64,000 nucleotides of DNA, taken from Hyaloperonospora brassicae (taxonomy: Eukaryota > Oomycota > Peronosporomycetes > Peronosporales > Peronosporaceae). Location: contig CANTFL010000310.1 of assembly GCA_947650285.1 (NCBI GenBank), positions 1-64,000 of the forward strand, read 5' to 3'. The stretch's first letter is position 1, and each line of letters starts with the position of its first letter. The notes under the pieces are model-generated. The model saw nothing but the letters and a program-made list of their open reading frames with translations, was not told where the DNA came from and did no database searches. Shown one piece after another: positions 1-9,330 of the stretch. Made by a program: the position numbers and the translations under genes.

Positions 1-195
1 ACACGTCACCATACACTGAGTTATAATAACATAATTAAGTTAAGTCTAACAGAGAGACCGTGGTTAAAGACTTAATTATAATAATATGACAGTTCTGATT
101 TTACCTTATCTACGCTTCCTCGTTTGGCTCGTGTACGTCTGTCGGGCGCACCGAAACCCTTGCGTTAAGTTCATGCAATGGTGTGCCCCGTTACA
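1..195 (+). repeat. Partial 5' LTR of copy A
   Basis: The sequence ends in GTGCCCCGTTACA and is followed two bases later by TGGTATCAC, the same LTR/primer-site junction seen in copies D, E and F. Only the 3' part of the LTR lies in the window. A short hairpin (TTGCGT / ATGCAA) sits just before the end. Confidence 0.85.
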
Positions 196-197
196 CC

Positions 198-215
198 TGG
201 TATCACTTTGTAGTC
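198..215 (+). other. Primer-binding site of copy A
   Basis: TGGTATCACTTTGTAGTC starts two bases after the LTR end. The other copies read TGGTAGCAC here. The first bases match the complement of a tRNA 3' end (an initiator-Met-type TGGTA start is common in Ty3/gypsy elements); the primer identity is inferred. Confidence 0.6.
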
Positions 216-239
216 CTTCTAAGGACCACAACATCCAAC

Positions 240-1288
240 ATGAACATGTTTGATGATGAAGAGACCTTTCACGCCACACGTGAAGGGTTTACCCATTTAA
301 GTGACATCGAATGGGGTGCGGTAGAACGAATGAGTTCTACCGTAGGCGAACTCGTCATTAGCGCCATGTTGGAGTCTCTAGACAGAGTCCAACAACATGC
401 CGCTATCGCCAAGTTCATTCAAAATGAAATTACCATCGAGAGGTAGAAAGTAGCCTTGCTTCACCAGCAAGGCTCTCAACAGGCCGAGCAGTTGAGAGAA
501 CTCGGTGCTCAACAGACGGAGCTGTTGAGACAGCAGCAATTCCATCTGCTGTGGGCGGGACGGCGCATGCGCGTCGTCCCGAGGTCATGAAGGTTGACAT
601 CTCCTAGTACAGTGGAGTACCGGAGGACTCCCTGTTACTATGGTTTGTCGAACTCGACAGAGCCCTAAGGGCTCGTCGCGTCGAAGATAAGCAAATGAAA
701 CTCACATTTGCTCAGACCCACTTGGCAGGGCGTGCCAAAACTGGGGCCTTAGGGCTCGAGAGTACCGACCCAAACGTGTTTAGGTCGCTAGATGACTTCA
801 AGTCCCGGCTCAGACAAACGTTTGAGCCGCCACGGGCTGAGTTCAGGGCTCGTTCAGAGCTCCTGAAACTCAAGCAGGGTAAGCGTGATGTGCACGCTTA
901 CGCTCAACATATACGACTCCTCGCGAGTAGTATAACTGCTAACCCAGTCCATGAACACACGTTGATTACGGTGTTCATGCAAGGGCTCGCAGAGGGGCCC
1001 GTCAGGAGCCACCTGTTCCGCCTTGAGCTGAATACGCTGGAAGAAGCGATATCAGCCGCGGAACAGGAAGACTTTAGCATGAGACAGGCTCATGCTAGCT
1101 CAAACTCTTATCGTCCACCGAGACGACAAGAGATCGGAGGTCCAGAACCAATGGACCTCTGCTATGTTGAGAGCGAGAGACCTCGCTCTTCAAACAACAA
1201 GCGATTGCAGAGGTGCAATCGCTGTCAGAAGTTAGGGCACTACGCATACGAGTGTAGTGCTCCACGTCCAGTACCAAAGGAGTACTGA
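240..1288 (+). pseudogene. gag: Gag pseudogene, copy A
   Basis: Gag would form the virus-like particle and package element RNA. ATG at 240 lies 44 bases after the LTR and is conserved with F. The frame has a stop at 444-446, then runs to 588-590; the downstream frame carries a stop at 605-607 and is open from 608 to 1288, so at least one frameshift is needed. The first part has a Gln-rich helical stretch; the second holds the retrotransposon gag core and a CCHC zinc knuckle C-x2-C-x4-H-x4-C at 1214-1255 (CNRCQKLGHYAYEC). D and E share the stops equivalent to 588 and 605. Confidence 0.85.
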
Positions 1289-1444
1289 GCGAAATGGACG
1301 ACCATTTGCCAGAAAGGGCAATGGGCGTGGGTCCAGCGCTGTTGCAAAGCCGCAACAGCGAGACGGACCATCAAAAAATGGTCGGGGTCAGTAGGGGCGG
1401 AGCGCTCTACTGATCCAGCAACCTCAAGAGAATTTGCAAATCTC

Positions 1445-2359
1445 TTGACGAAAGTTGCTCCAGATACACAATCATTGTGTGTCTCTGCACCTGGTGATGA
1501 CGTTTCGCTCATCACCTTGAAGTTGGAAGCGACAAATGATTTGTCGCTTCGTGCCCTAGTAGACTGTGGGGCGTCGAACAACTTTGTTCGTCGCCAGTCA
1601 CTAGAGGGTCGTAGGCTCAAGTTCGTTGAGCGCGACATTCCCCTCACGAGGATGACGGTGCGCCTTGCAACAGGCGCATCGATAACCGTTGAGAAACGTG
1701 TAGTAGGAATCCACTACACGTTGGAGGGCGAGCAGTACGATGATGACTTCATCGTGCTAGATCTGGATGACAAATTCGATGTCATCCTGGGATTACCTTG
1801 GCTCAGAAAGTACGAGCCAAGGGTGAGCTGGCAGCATCGATCCGTGAAGATGCCTGCCGCTTGTTCATCAGATGGCCATCTGATGAACATCTTGGAGCGT
1901 CCACAAGCGTATGGATGTTCTGCGAGTGATTGCGATGGCCTCAATTGCGGTAAGGTCGTTAGCACGACTGCACAAGATCACAGTATAGTTGATCACTACA
2001 CTGTGGAGCAAGCTCCCGGCGGCTGTACAGGAGTACAGGCTGCGCCAAAGGTCCACCACTCGAATAAGTCGAGTGGGCTGGGACATAAATGCATGCCTAG
2101 CGGGCAGCATCTTAGACAAAAGAAACATGTTGCCTTCAAGGGGCAACATGGACATCCTAGGTCGACTGGAGAGTCGACCGTAGAGGATCGGTGCCTGACT
2201 GTGGTTGCACAGCCACAGTCGGAAGACGTCGAGGGAATAAGTCCCCACGTACTTGAGGAAGAAATTCCTCAAGAGTCGCTTGCTAAGGGATCAGGCCCTC
2301 AGCAACCTGTGGAAGCAATTTCCGAGGAAGAAACCGAGACGTTAAACGTCTTGAGTTAA
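1445..2359 (+). CDS. Retropepsin-like aspartic protease with long linker, copy A
   Basis: Open for 304 codons. Residues 38-44 read ALVDCGA, the retropepsin active-site loop in the DCG form (Asp40) found in many Ty3/gypsy proteases, and a second typical strand (VILGLPWL) follows near residue 115. The C-terminal half is a polar linker of low similarity between copies, dense in short DNA hairpins, including a 28-nt perfect palindrome at 1862-1889. The protease would cleave Gag-Pol. It ends at a stop before the reverse transcriptase frame, so the intact parent probably read through. Confidence 0.8.
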   Translation: MTKVAPDTQSLCVSAPGDDVSLITLKLEATNDLSLRALVDCGASNNFVRRQSLEGRRLKFVERDIPLTRMTVRLATGASITVEKRVVGIHYTLEGEQYDDDFIVLDLDDKFDVILGLPWLRKYEPRVSWQHRSVKMPAACSSDGHLMNILERPQAYGCSASDCDGLNCGKVVSTTAQDHSIVDHYTVEQAPGGCTGVQAAPKVHHSNKSSGLGHKCMPSGQHLRQKKHVAFKGQHGHPRSTGESTVEDRCLTVVAQPQSEDVEGISPHVLEEEIPQESLAKGSGPQQPVEAISEEETETLNVLS

Positions 2360-2668
2360 TGACGGATCAAGCGTAGGCGCTTATACATTTGATCTGGTTG
2401 CGCCTCCGAAGTTAACTTCGGAGATAACTCAGTTGCAAACGGTAGAACCGAAACGGTTCTTGCGTGATCTGCGTAGTGGCAAAGTCAAGCAGATCTGAAT
2501 ACTCATCACAGAGGATGAGTATGTGGCCAATATTCGGTTGGCCACCGAATTTGCTGAGAACAAACGGGTTATCAGTATCTCATCGATGGACGAAAAGGTG
2601 ACCTCGATGAGAAGACTCGGATTAAGCGATACACGTCTCAATCCTGGGAGTCACTTAAGGTAAATCCT

Positions 2669-3532
2669 TTGTATAATAATTTGATCAAATTCAGAAATAT
2701 GTTCCCTGAAACCGTGCCATGCGATTTGCCTAAGAACAAAGGCACTCGACACGAGATCGAGCTCAAACCGGGCTCGAAGTACTGTGTAATAAAGCTGCGG
2801 AGACTGCCTCGTGAACAAGTACTAGCAATCGACAAGTTCTTTGCCGATCGATTTGCAGCGGTTCATGAGAGGGAATCAACTTCTTCTCACAGCTCTCCGA
2901 CCTTCTGTGTGCAAAAGACCACAGGCGGATGGCGGATACTGCACGCATTCAACAAGTTGAATGCTGCAACGGTACCGGCTCAGACGCCGATGCCGAGGGA
3001 GGACGTAATCATAGATAATATGTCAAAGAGTACCATCTTTTCGTCCATGGATCTGATGGACGGATTCTATCAGATCCTCATGCGTGAACGGGACATACCG
3101 TCCACGGCTGTAAGCACCCCCATCGGTATGCTGTTGGAGTGGCTAGTGATGCCACAAGGGCTGAGCAACGCCCGTGCAACATTCAACAGATGTGTAACAA
3201 ATCTGTTGATACCGGTGCGTGACTTCGCATCGAGTTACTTCGACGATGTGTTCGTCTGCATCCGGTCCATGAACGGAAAGACGGACGTAGAGGTTCAAAG
3301 AATACACGTTCGTCGGGTACTATATCTTATGCGCAAGCATAAGTTATATGCCAACCTCAAGAAGGGTATATTCGCGGCTAGCGAAATGCCACTTCTTGGT
3401 TGCATAGTGGGTAAACACGGTGTACGCCCTGATCCCGAACAAATCGAGGCGATTATCGGCTGGCCAGTACCAGTCGATGTCAAGGGACTTCGAAAGTTCC
3501 TTGGGCTAGCGGCGTACTTGCACAAGTACTAG
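2669..3532 (+). pseudogene. pol: Reverse transcriptase, copy A pol fragment
   Basis: The 287-residue frame carries the RT fingers-palm. SSMDLMDGFYQI holds the first catalytic Asp, and YFDD at 3236-3247 (residues 190-193) holds the other two. The connection to the tether is recognisable (GLRKFLGLAAYLHKY), then a stop falls at 3530-3532 where other copies continue. Degraded upstream pol sequence links it to the protease between 2360 and 2668. Unlike D, E and F, the Gly-Gly-Trp-Arg site near 2930 is in frame. Confidence 0.9.
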
Positions 3533-3547
3533 CGCAACTACGCCGAG

Positions 3548-4188
3548 ATGAATGTGCATCTTTTTCGGTTACTAAATCAAAATGTGAAGTGGTCATGGAG
3601 CGCTGACTGCCAGCGCTCCTTTGAAAGTATCAAGCAGAGCTTGATGCAATTGCTCATCTTGGAGATTGCAGATCCGGCAGACGATTTCATGTGGTCTGCG
3701 ACGCCAGAGATTTTGCGATCGGCTGTGCGTTGATGCAATACGACACAGACGGCGCAGGGCGCGTCGTCTTTGATCAATCGCGTCAGCTGCAGCCAGCTGA
3801 ACGCAACTACCCAGTACATGACAAAGAACTACTTGCCATGAAATATGCTTTGGCAATGTCTCGGGTCTATCTCTTGGGAGATAGACCGTTGATCGTCGAT
3901 ACGGACCATGCGTCTCTACGCACGGCCGAAAACAGTTCAGATATCTCGCAAAGGATGTCGATATGTCTGTCCATCTTCGCAAAGTACAACTTCTCCGTGG
4001 AATATAAACCAGAGCGACCGAACTTCGTCGCGGATGCGTTATCGCGTCGGCCCGATTTTGATCCGGGCGCGCACTTCAACAGTGAGGAAAATCCCACTGT
4101 TTCGACACTTACGGTCAGTGTTCCTTCGTCAAGTTTAATCGACGACGTGCGGAAAGCATACGCAGGAGACACGAATATCCTTGTTTGA
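3548..4188 (+). pseudogene. pol: RNase H domain, copy A pol fragment
   Basis: Two frames overlap, so a frameshift falls near 3670-3700. The second frame carries the Ty3-type RNase H signature: CDARDFAIGCALMQ (first Asp), HDKELLAM (Glu) and DTDHASL (Asp). It removes RNA from the RNA/DNA hybrid during reverse transcription. From about 3945 the sequence becomes nearly identical to copy C; upstream the two differ much more. Confidence 0.85.
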
Positions 4189-5457
4189 TGGGTCATCTTG
4201 CGTACCCGTCCCGGAAGTCCTTGTCGGATTTGCCGGATCTGTACCGTTCCTCTTTGGATCGGTATACGACTCGCAACCGATTGCTGTACTAAACAGCCGT
4301 TGTGGGCGACACTTTTTGTGTCGTCGATTCCGCTCCTAAACTTCTGCGCTTGCGCATCATGTATGAGTGTCACGATGCCCCAACAGGCCTTCATCGAGGT
4401 AAAGAAAAGCCTTACTTTAGGTGTAGTCATGACTTTAACTGGTTCTGTCAGTATGAATTTGTGCGCGAGTACATTTGTGATCGCGAAATTTGTCAACGGG
4501 TGAAGCCTAGTCGTTCTCCCCCAGAACCCGTACAACCTCTACATGTTCTGGTAGAGTGATGAGAGCCCGTTATCATGGACTTCGTCTTCGTTTTTCCTGA
4601 CAATGACCACAAGAATCATAATTATATTGTGATGTTTGACCGGTTCAGCAAGATAGTGCTTCTAATTGCAGTACCCGAGTCCTTCAAGCACAAGGCTGTG
4701 ATCGTGTCTTTATCGACACGATTCTGACTTCACGGTTGCCCGTGATCTCGTGTTTGACCGTGACCCTCATTTCACGGCGGACTTTTGGTAAGTCGTGTTC
4801 CAATCTCTTCAAAAGGGTTTAAGATGTCAACACCTGGAAGCCTGAAACGAATGGTCAGACATAGCGTGCAAACCGTGTTCTCGAAGAGATTATTCGAGGC
4901 CATGTCCACACATTCTCTATCTGGAGCGAGTTTTGTCCCGATATTAAAATTCGCCATCAATAGTTCAATCCATCATTTGACCCAGGACACCGTTCTTCGT
5001 GAAATGTTGACACTTCTCACGTCTACCCACCCCTTAGAGTGTAAATCGTGGATAAGAGTGAGGGATTCGCACGGTCAAAACCCGTTTTGGCTCTTTATCA
5101 TCCCATGTTGACACTAACGTTGTCACGTATGATGCTTATGTCGATCAGGTCGACATCGAAGATGGAGCTCATCCCAATAATAGTGATGACGCTTATATTG
5201 AGTCAGACGACGATGACGATGCTGGTGTTTACATCATCACAAACGACTATTTCAGCGTGGACGATGATGCCTTCGCTGATGAACAGACAGAGGAGACGAC
5301 GCTTAATGCAGTACGCAAAAGGCTAACCAAACAAAACGATTCCTCTTTAAGCAGAAAGGTTTCAGCTGGCATGCGAAGCAGTGATCCGCTTCGTGCAGGA
5401 TTTCATCGTTCGCGTCGTGAACTGGTAGAAACGGAACGCTGGCAAGAATAGAAGATC
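4189..5457 (+). pseudogene. pol: Integrase, heavily broken, copy A
   Basis: The HHCC zinc-binding domain is visible around 4350-4500 (ECHDAPTGLHRG...ICQRVKP), but the penultimate Cys is replaced by Arg. The catalytic core follows as fragments with many stops (MDFVFVFP, DRFSKIV, FAINSS), then an Asp/Glu-rich linker. The only gap I find against copy C over 4.8 kb is one C in the run near 4520. C carries the same lesions, so the gene was dead before it was duplicated. Confidence 0.75.
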
Positions 5458-5823
5458 AACTGTTCTTTAATTTTTTAGAGGTTATTCATACCTACAATTA
5501 ACAGTAAATATGCCCAGACAAACAGTGACTAACGGGAGAGGGCAGGAGACTACTTCCCAAGTGCATTGTACCCTTTCGTGTGCTACTCCAACAAGCGAAC
5601 GCTCGCGCAATTAAGCTGCCATGTAGGATGCGACCACATCCCATGTTTACGTAAGGAGTCTCCGCCCATACTGTCAGGGCGATGTCTCTTCTAATGGTGA
5701 AGATAACCCGCACATCTACGAAACTCCATCAGGTTCTTGCGCTAGCGCTCCAGGCTACCAGTTGGGATGCGTAGAGACCTGTCCACGCGGTCGAGAGATA
5801 TCTCTCCGAGCTACCGCCAGCTC

Positions 5824-6063
5824 TTAAAACCGGTAAAGGATATCCCGTTCGACCTGGAGCTGTGCAACGGTGAAATCGGCGCGATCCTTCGCAAAATCAG
5901 CCATCTGTTCCTTGAGAAGCTTTGCACCTAATTGGTCAGAGTATAGCGTCTGTGCCTCGCTTGCTTTAGTTTCTAGCGCAATCCAGCGATTGCGCGATTC
6001 ATCTCGTGTTAATCGAGATGGTGAGTCGAACGACTCGAAATAGGTTTTTTTTCTTGTCCTCAT
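5824..6063 (-). CDS. Antisense coiled-coil ORF, copy A
   Basis: An open frame of 79 codons on the strand opposite gag-pol. Its core (QMADFAKDRADFTVAQLQVERDIL at residues 53-76) aligns with the antisense ORFs of D (DRAEYAVEQMQVERDVRS) and F (ERSDFVFAQLKSERERRH). The composition is charged and heptad-like, suggesting a coiled coil. It lies opposite the linker between integrase and chromodomain. It is identical in extent to 39923-40162. No known family is recognised; function unknown. Confidence 0.5.
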   Translation of the reverse strand: MRTRKKTYFESFDSPSRLTRDESRNRWIALETKASEAQTLYSDQLGAKLLKEQMADFAKDRADFTVAQLQVERDILYRF

Positions 6064-6290
6064 CTTTTAATGTACCGAAGCGGTGGTAAACGGCTTCTGG
6101 TGGGGTTTATCTTAAAACACCGAAACGATCTAAAATCGAGCACGAGTTATCTCGACCAGTGGTGGGGGTATATAACCTCGTGGAGCAGATGAGAACCTCG
6201 CTCTCAGCTGATGATCGATGTCCCCGTTATCGACGGGCAAAACACCGAGACAAACAGTTTGCGAATCGAGGGGCCCTCCATCATCAAACT
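6062..6290 (+). pseudogene. pol: Chromodomain remnant at the end of pol, copy A
   Basis: Translated with frame changes, this region gives HRNDLKSSTSYL, WWGYITSW and EPRSQLMIDVP, the pattern of the chromodomain that ends chromovirus integrases and steers insertion to marked chromatin. It carries a stop and is not part of an open pol frame. The same remnant occurs in C at 39696-39924 on the minus strand. Confidence 0.6.
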
Positions 6291-6329
6291 ATGAGTCTCG
6301 AGCGAGCTTCCGGGGCTTTCTTCAAGGAA

Positions 6330-6720
6330 TCAAAAAGCCTTAATCCTTGTGTACATCTCAGAAGAAATGCGCGCCTTTCAATAGGCCGAATTAGGGAGTA
6401 AGGTCTCTTAAGGGGTACGAACAGGGTTGTCAGCACAATTTTTACATTTTTCTCCCGATAAGAGGCACGGTAAGCCTATCTCTAGAGCAACCCATTTCAA
6501 TCTAACTTCAGAACTGGTCGGCGGCTTCCATTCAAAGTTATTGCGAGCTACAGCTACTGTTCAAACTTATTGCGAACTCCAAAAAATTTCCCAGACAAGG
6601 ATCCCGGCCAATATTTTTGATTGTTGGCGACGAAGGTATTCCACGCATGTACGAAAGAAACTTCGTCTCCGTTGCGGTTGCCATGGTACATTGGACGTCT
6701 GAAAACAATTAATGCGATTT
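6330..6720 (-). pseudogene. Antisense Cys-cluster domain remnant, copy A
   Basis: The minus strand encodes the same broken domain as C 39266-39656: an AWNTFV segment, FE followed by a Pro-Pro-Thr stretch, then PCLLSGEKCKNCADN. It is the counterpart of the F sequence at 35742-36002. The frame changes between the first segment and the Cys cluster, so it is not translatable as one unit. The family is unknown to me. Confidence 0.5.
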
Positions 6721-6805
6721 TCATGTTTCAATTAATGATCGTTTGATTTGACACCAATAGCATGAAGTGTTGACGAATCGAAAAGTAAAAATTCGTAAAA
6801 GACCT

Positions 6806-8792
6806 CTGATGACGTCGATCTCACCAATTCGCAGATATGAGGGTCGATCTTCCGCTTCCTAGACTTGCTGACTCACGGAGGGGGTACTACGATCCGTACC
6901 TTGTTGTATGGCCTCGTGCTCACTTTGCGTACCCGTCGGTTGGGCTGGCTCGAGCTCTTCGTAATGGCCTTGGAGGATGTCGATCTCGCTGAGAAGTTGG
7001 GGTTGAGAGTTCGCTTTCGGTGCGGACATTTTCACACCACGAGCTGGATTTCTGCGATATTGGTCTTGAGTCGCGACGATCACTATTTGGAGATGTCGCG
7101 ATCTTGATCTTGGATCGCACCAATCTCTATTTGTCTCCGGTATTGGGGTCTTCGCTGTGCGGAAATCTTCACTCATCAAATAATAGTATTGCGTCAATCT
7201 TGCCTCGGGATCGGTCCGATATGGTCTTAGGATCGGTCGATCTTGTCGGAAGTGTGGAGCTTGGGCCAGATAGCTTTCCCGTTTCGCCAAAATGAAACGT
7301 GCCGATCGATCCTGTAGATCTCTTCGATCTTGCTCGGTCTTGTCTTGAACTCCTTGTCCAGATCTTCTAAGTACTTGAGCCGTCTCGCGATCTTGTATCC
7401 AGTCCTTTGACGTTATTGCTGCTACCCTAGCAATTGAGCTGAGTGTGAGTGCTTGATCGATCCGGACCAAATCTCCGGGCTCGCGCTTCTCGATCTTGGC
7501 CAGCAATCCAAGATCAGTATTCAATTTCCTTGAAACACGCGTGCGAGGAGCCGTCGGGGAAGCCAAAGAAATCTTGCCCGGAAAATAGGGGGAACGCGCG
7601 TCGTGATCAGAAAGAGTAGAGTTGAAGTCCGTTCATTAGCCAATCAAATTACTAGCCAATCTATCTTTACACCTATTCATAACCGTAGGTCGTTCTCCAA
7701 ACTGGATTTACCCTTTAGCCGGATCGTCCCCTTGAACACGCGTCGAAATTTCGTGACCTGTACTTCAATGATAGCGCCAGTATTCCATGTATCGTACTTA
7801 GAACACCAAAATAACCCAAATCCCAAATTATAGTACCAAATACCCATTCTTCGCGCTAAAGCTCCCAATAAATGACCAAAAATGCCAAATGTGTCCAAAA
7901 TCATTTTTCGACGTCAATTAAACCAGATTCCACTAGCCCTTCTAGTCTGAACTTTTAAGACATCACTCAGGGACCTCTATTAAGTATATTCCTCATGCTT
8001 CAGGAGTCTCATCAGCGATATATCCATAATCATGAGGAAACTCGACCGATCAGATGCTCAATTCGAGATTGTCGAGAATCAACACGGTACAATTCAGCAA
8101 TAGATATCTTTCTATTCATTTTACGTGCTTCAGTATCATCTTTCATGGTTATCTGATCAACGAGACCTCCACACGTCTTGATATAGCTCCCTGGACTCCC
8201 ATAGGTATTCACACTTCCAGATCGGGTTATAACTAACTAAAATAAGTACTCCCATTGTGGGACCGGTAAAAAGTATCACGACCTGCAGGATGTTGAACCT
8301 TTGTCACAGAGTCACTCCGCACCACCTGGTCGCGCATGCACCTTTCCAGAGTAGTTCTGCCACAATCTTCACGATCGTTGCCGATACCGGTCAATATGAC
8401 GTTTCACATGTCCGTAAATCGAAAAACCTTCGCGTGTAAATTTGTTACCAGTCTTCACCTGCTTCAACATTTACATTCTTGTCCTTGACCAACCGTCAAG
8501 CGGATAGCTTGCCTACATCCCTTTTCTTGTTCTAGATCACACTGTGGAGATCATCTATATTTGCGACTCGTCCCAGATTGCTCCATGGAAATCATCCCTT
8601 CCTACGCCCCGTCTCAGTTCGTTCCATGTCTATCATAATGGAGACAGTTGGACCGGATCGCTGATATCCGTTGGGGTCATCTTTCATCTCCTATTGGATC
8701 GCTAGATCACTTGGTTTCAATTTCCGCCAGTAACTGACGTCTCAACTGGGTGGTCACCGATCCAGGTCTCAAAAATTTGATTAGTGACTTTA
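6806..8792 (-). mobile_element. Family X 5' fragment fused to copy A
   Basis: Reverse complement of the first 2 kb of element B (15952 onward), gap-free against 37194-39180. It begins (minus strand, 8792) at the same TGGTAAAGTCAC point as B, and ends in the X gag region at the join to family Y. The common boundary in three copies suggests the true 5' terminus of X, probably an LTR start, though I could not identify a matching 3' LTR. Confidence 0.7.
6859..7566 (-). CDS. Family X Gag N-terminal fragment
   Basis: Open for 235 codons, starting at a TTG with no upstream ATG evident, so the true start is uncertain. It is rich in Arg, Gln and Asp with many short RD/QD repeats, and has no zinc knuckle. 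The same frame in copy C (38420-39127) is also intact to the same stop, whereas B has a stop at codon 194. Assignment as Gag rests on its position 5' of the protease in B. Confidence 0.5.
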   Translation of the reverse strand: MASPTAPRTRVSRKLNTDLGLLAKIEKREPGDLVRIDQALTLSSIARVAAITSKDWIQDRETAQVLRRSGQGVQDKTEQDRRDLQDRSARFILAKRESYLAQAPHFRQDRPILRPYRTDPEARLTQYYYLMSEDFRTAKTPIPETNRDWCDPRSRSRHLQIVIVATQDQYRRNPARGVKMSAPKANSQPQLLSEIDILQGHYEELEPAQPTGTQSEHEAIQQGTDRSTPSVSQQV

Positions 8793-8800
8793 CCACAGTC

Positions 8801-9010
8801 TCAGTGACCCTTATATAGCCCCTGGACGATCAAATCGGCCAATGTTCGGTATTCTTGGACCGCTTCGTCCCAAACATTCTCCCATGCGTTGTAGAAGGAC
8901 GCGAGGATGGAATTGGTTTGCGCTTTCACCTTGGTCTTTTGCAGACAGTGGGTCGCTTCCCATAGTGCCTCGCTATAAACTTTATCAATATGTTTGTAGG
9001 CGGCGACCAA
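8801..9010 (-). CDS. Unidentified coding-like fragment beside X
   Basis: A 69-codon frame rich in aromatic and charged residues (SFYNAWENVWDEAVQEYRTL), ending just outside the X terminus. The composition looks like real protein. I do not recognise the family; it may be a fragment of another element or of host sequence that X joined. There is no counterpart beside X in B or C. Confidence 0.3.
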   Translation of the reverse strand: MVAAYKHIDKVYSEALWEATHCLQKTKVKAQTNSILASFYNAWENVWDEAVQEYRTLADLIVQGLYKGH

Positions 9011-9162
9011 GTCGACAAACTATCCCACCAGTCGAAACGAGACGGGAAAATACGAGACTCTGACCATCAATTTAAGGTTAAACGGCTAATAGGTTATAAA
9101 TCATCACTAGATCACAAGTGAGGACTTTATCCGTGGGATCGGTCGACGCAGCCTATCAATGG

Positions 9163-9228
9163 ACCAAACAGCCCCAAGGAGATTCCTTACGAAAGACCAA
9201 ACAGCCCCAAGGCGACTCCATACGATCG
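9163..9228 (+). repeat. 33-bp tandem duplication
   Basis: Two units starting at 9163 and 9196, each beginning ACCAAACAGCCCCAAGG, lie in phase inside a 70-codon frame (9118-9330), giving a repeated TKQPQGDS peptide. Confidence 0.7.
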
Positions 9229-9330
9229 ACTAAGTTATCCGGGACCATCGTTATCATGGATAACGAGTTAATGAGGGCAACCATTTATGGCTCCAAATTT
9301 GCCGGGCTAAAAGATCTCGAAAACATGTGA

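Larger units (their letters stand above)
1..6805 (+). mobile_element. Family Y Ty3/gypsy retrotransposon, copy A (5'-truncated by window, 3' end lost)
   Basis: The segment holds, in order, the end of a 5' LTR, a primer-binding site, gag, protease, reverse transcriptase, RNase H, integrase and a chromodomain remnant, which is the Ty3/gypsy order. All genes carry stops or frameshifts. The element stops abruptly near 6805, where sequence of the unrelated family X begins in the opposite direction, so its 3' internal end and 3' LTR are missing. From about 3945 onward it is an almost gap-free inverted copy of 39181-42041. Confidence 0.85.

Noticed and set aside
1868..2272. 134-codon minus-strand frame opposite the protease linker of A
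   Set aside because: It mirrors the hairpin-rich linker and has no counterpart of similar length in F; treated as a shadow frame.
5150..5260. GATGACGAT-rich stretch as a possible microsatellite
   Set aside because: It encodes the Asp-rich linker of integrase, which is also present in F and C, so it is a coding low-complexity segment.
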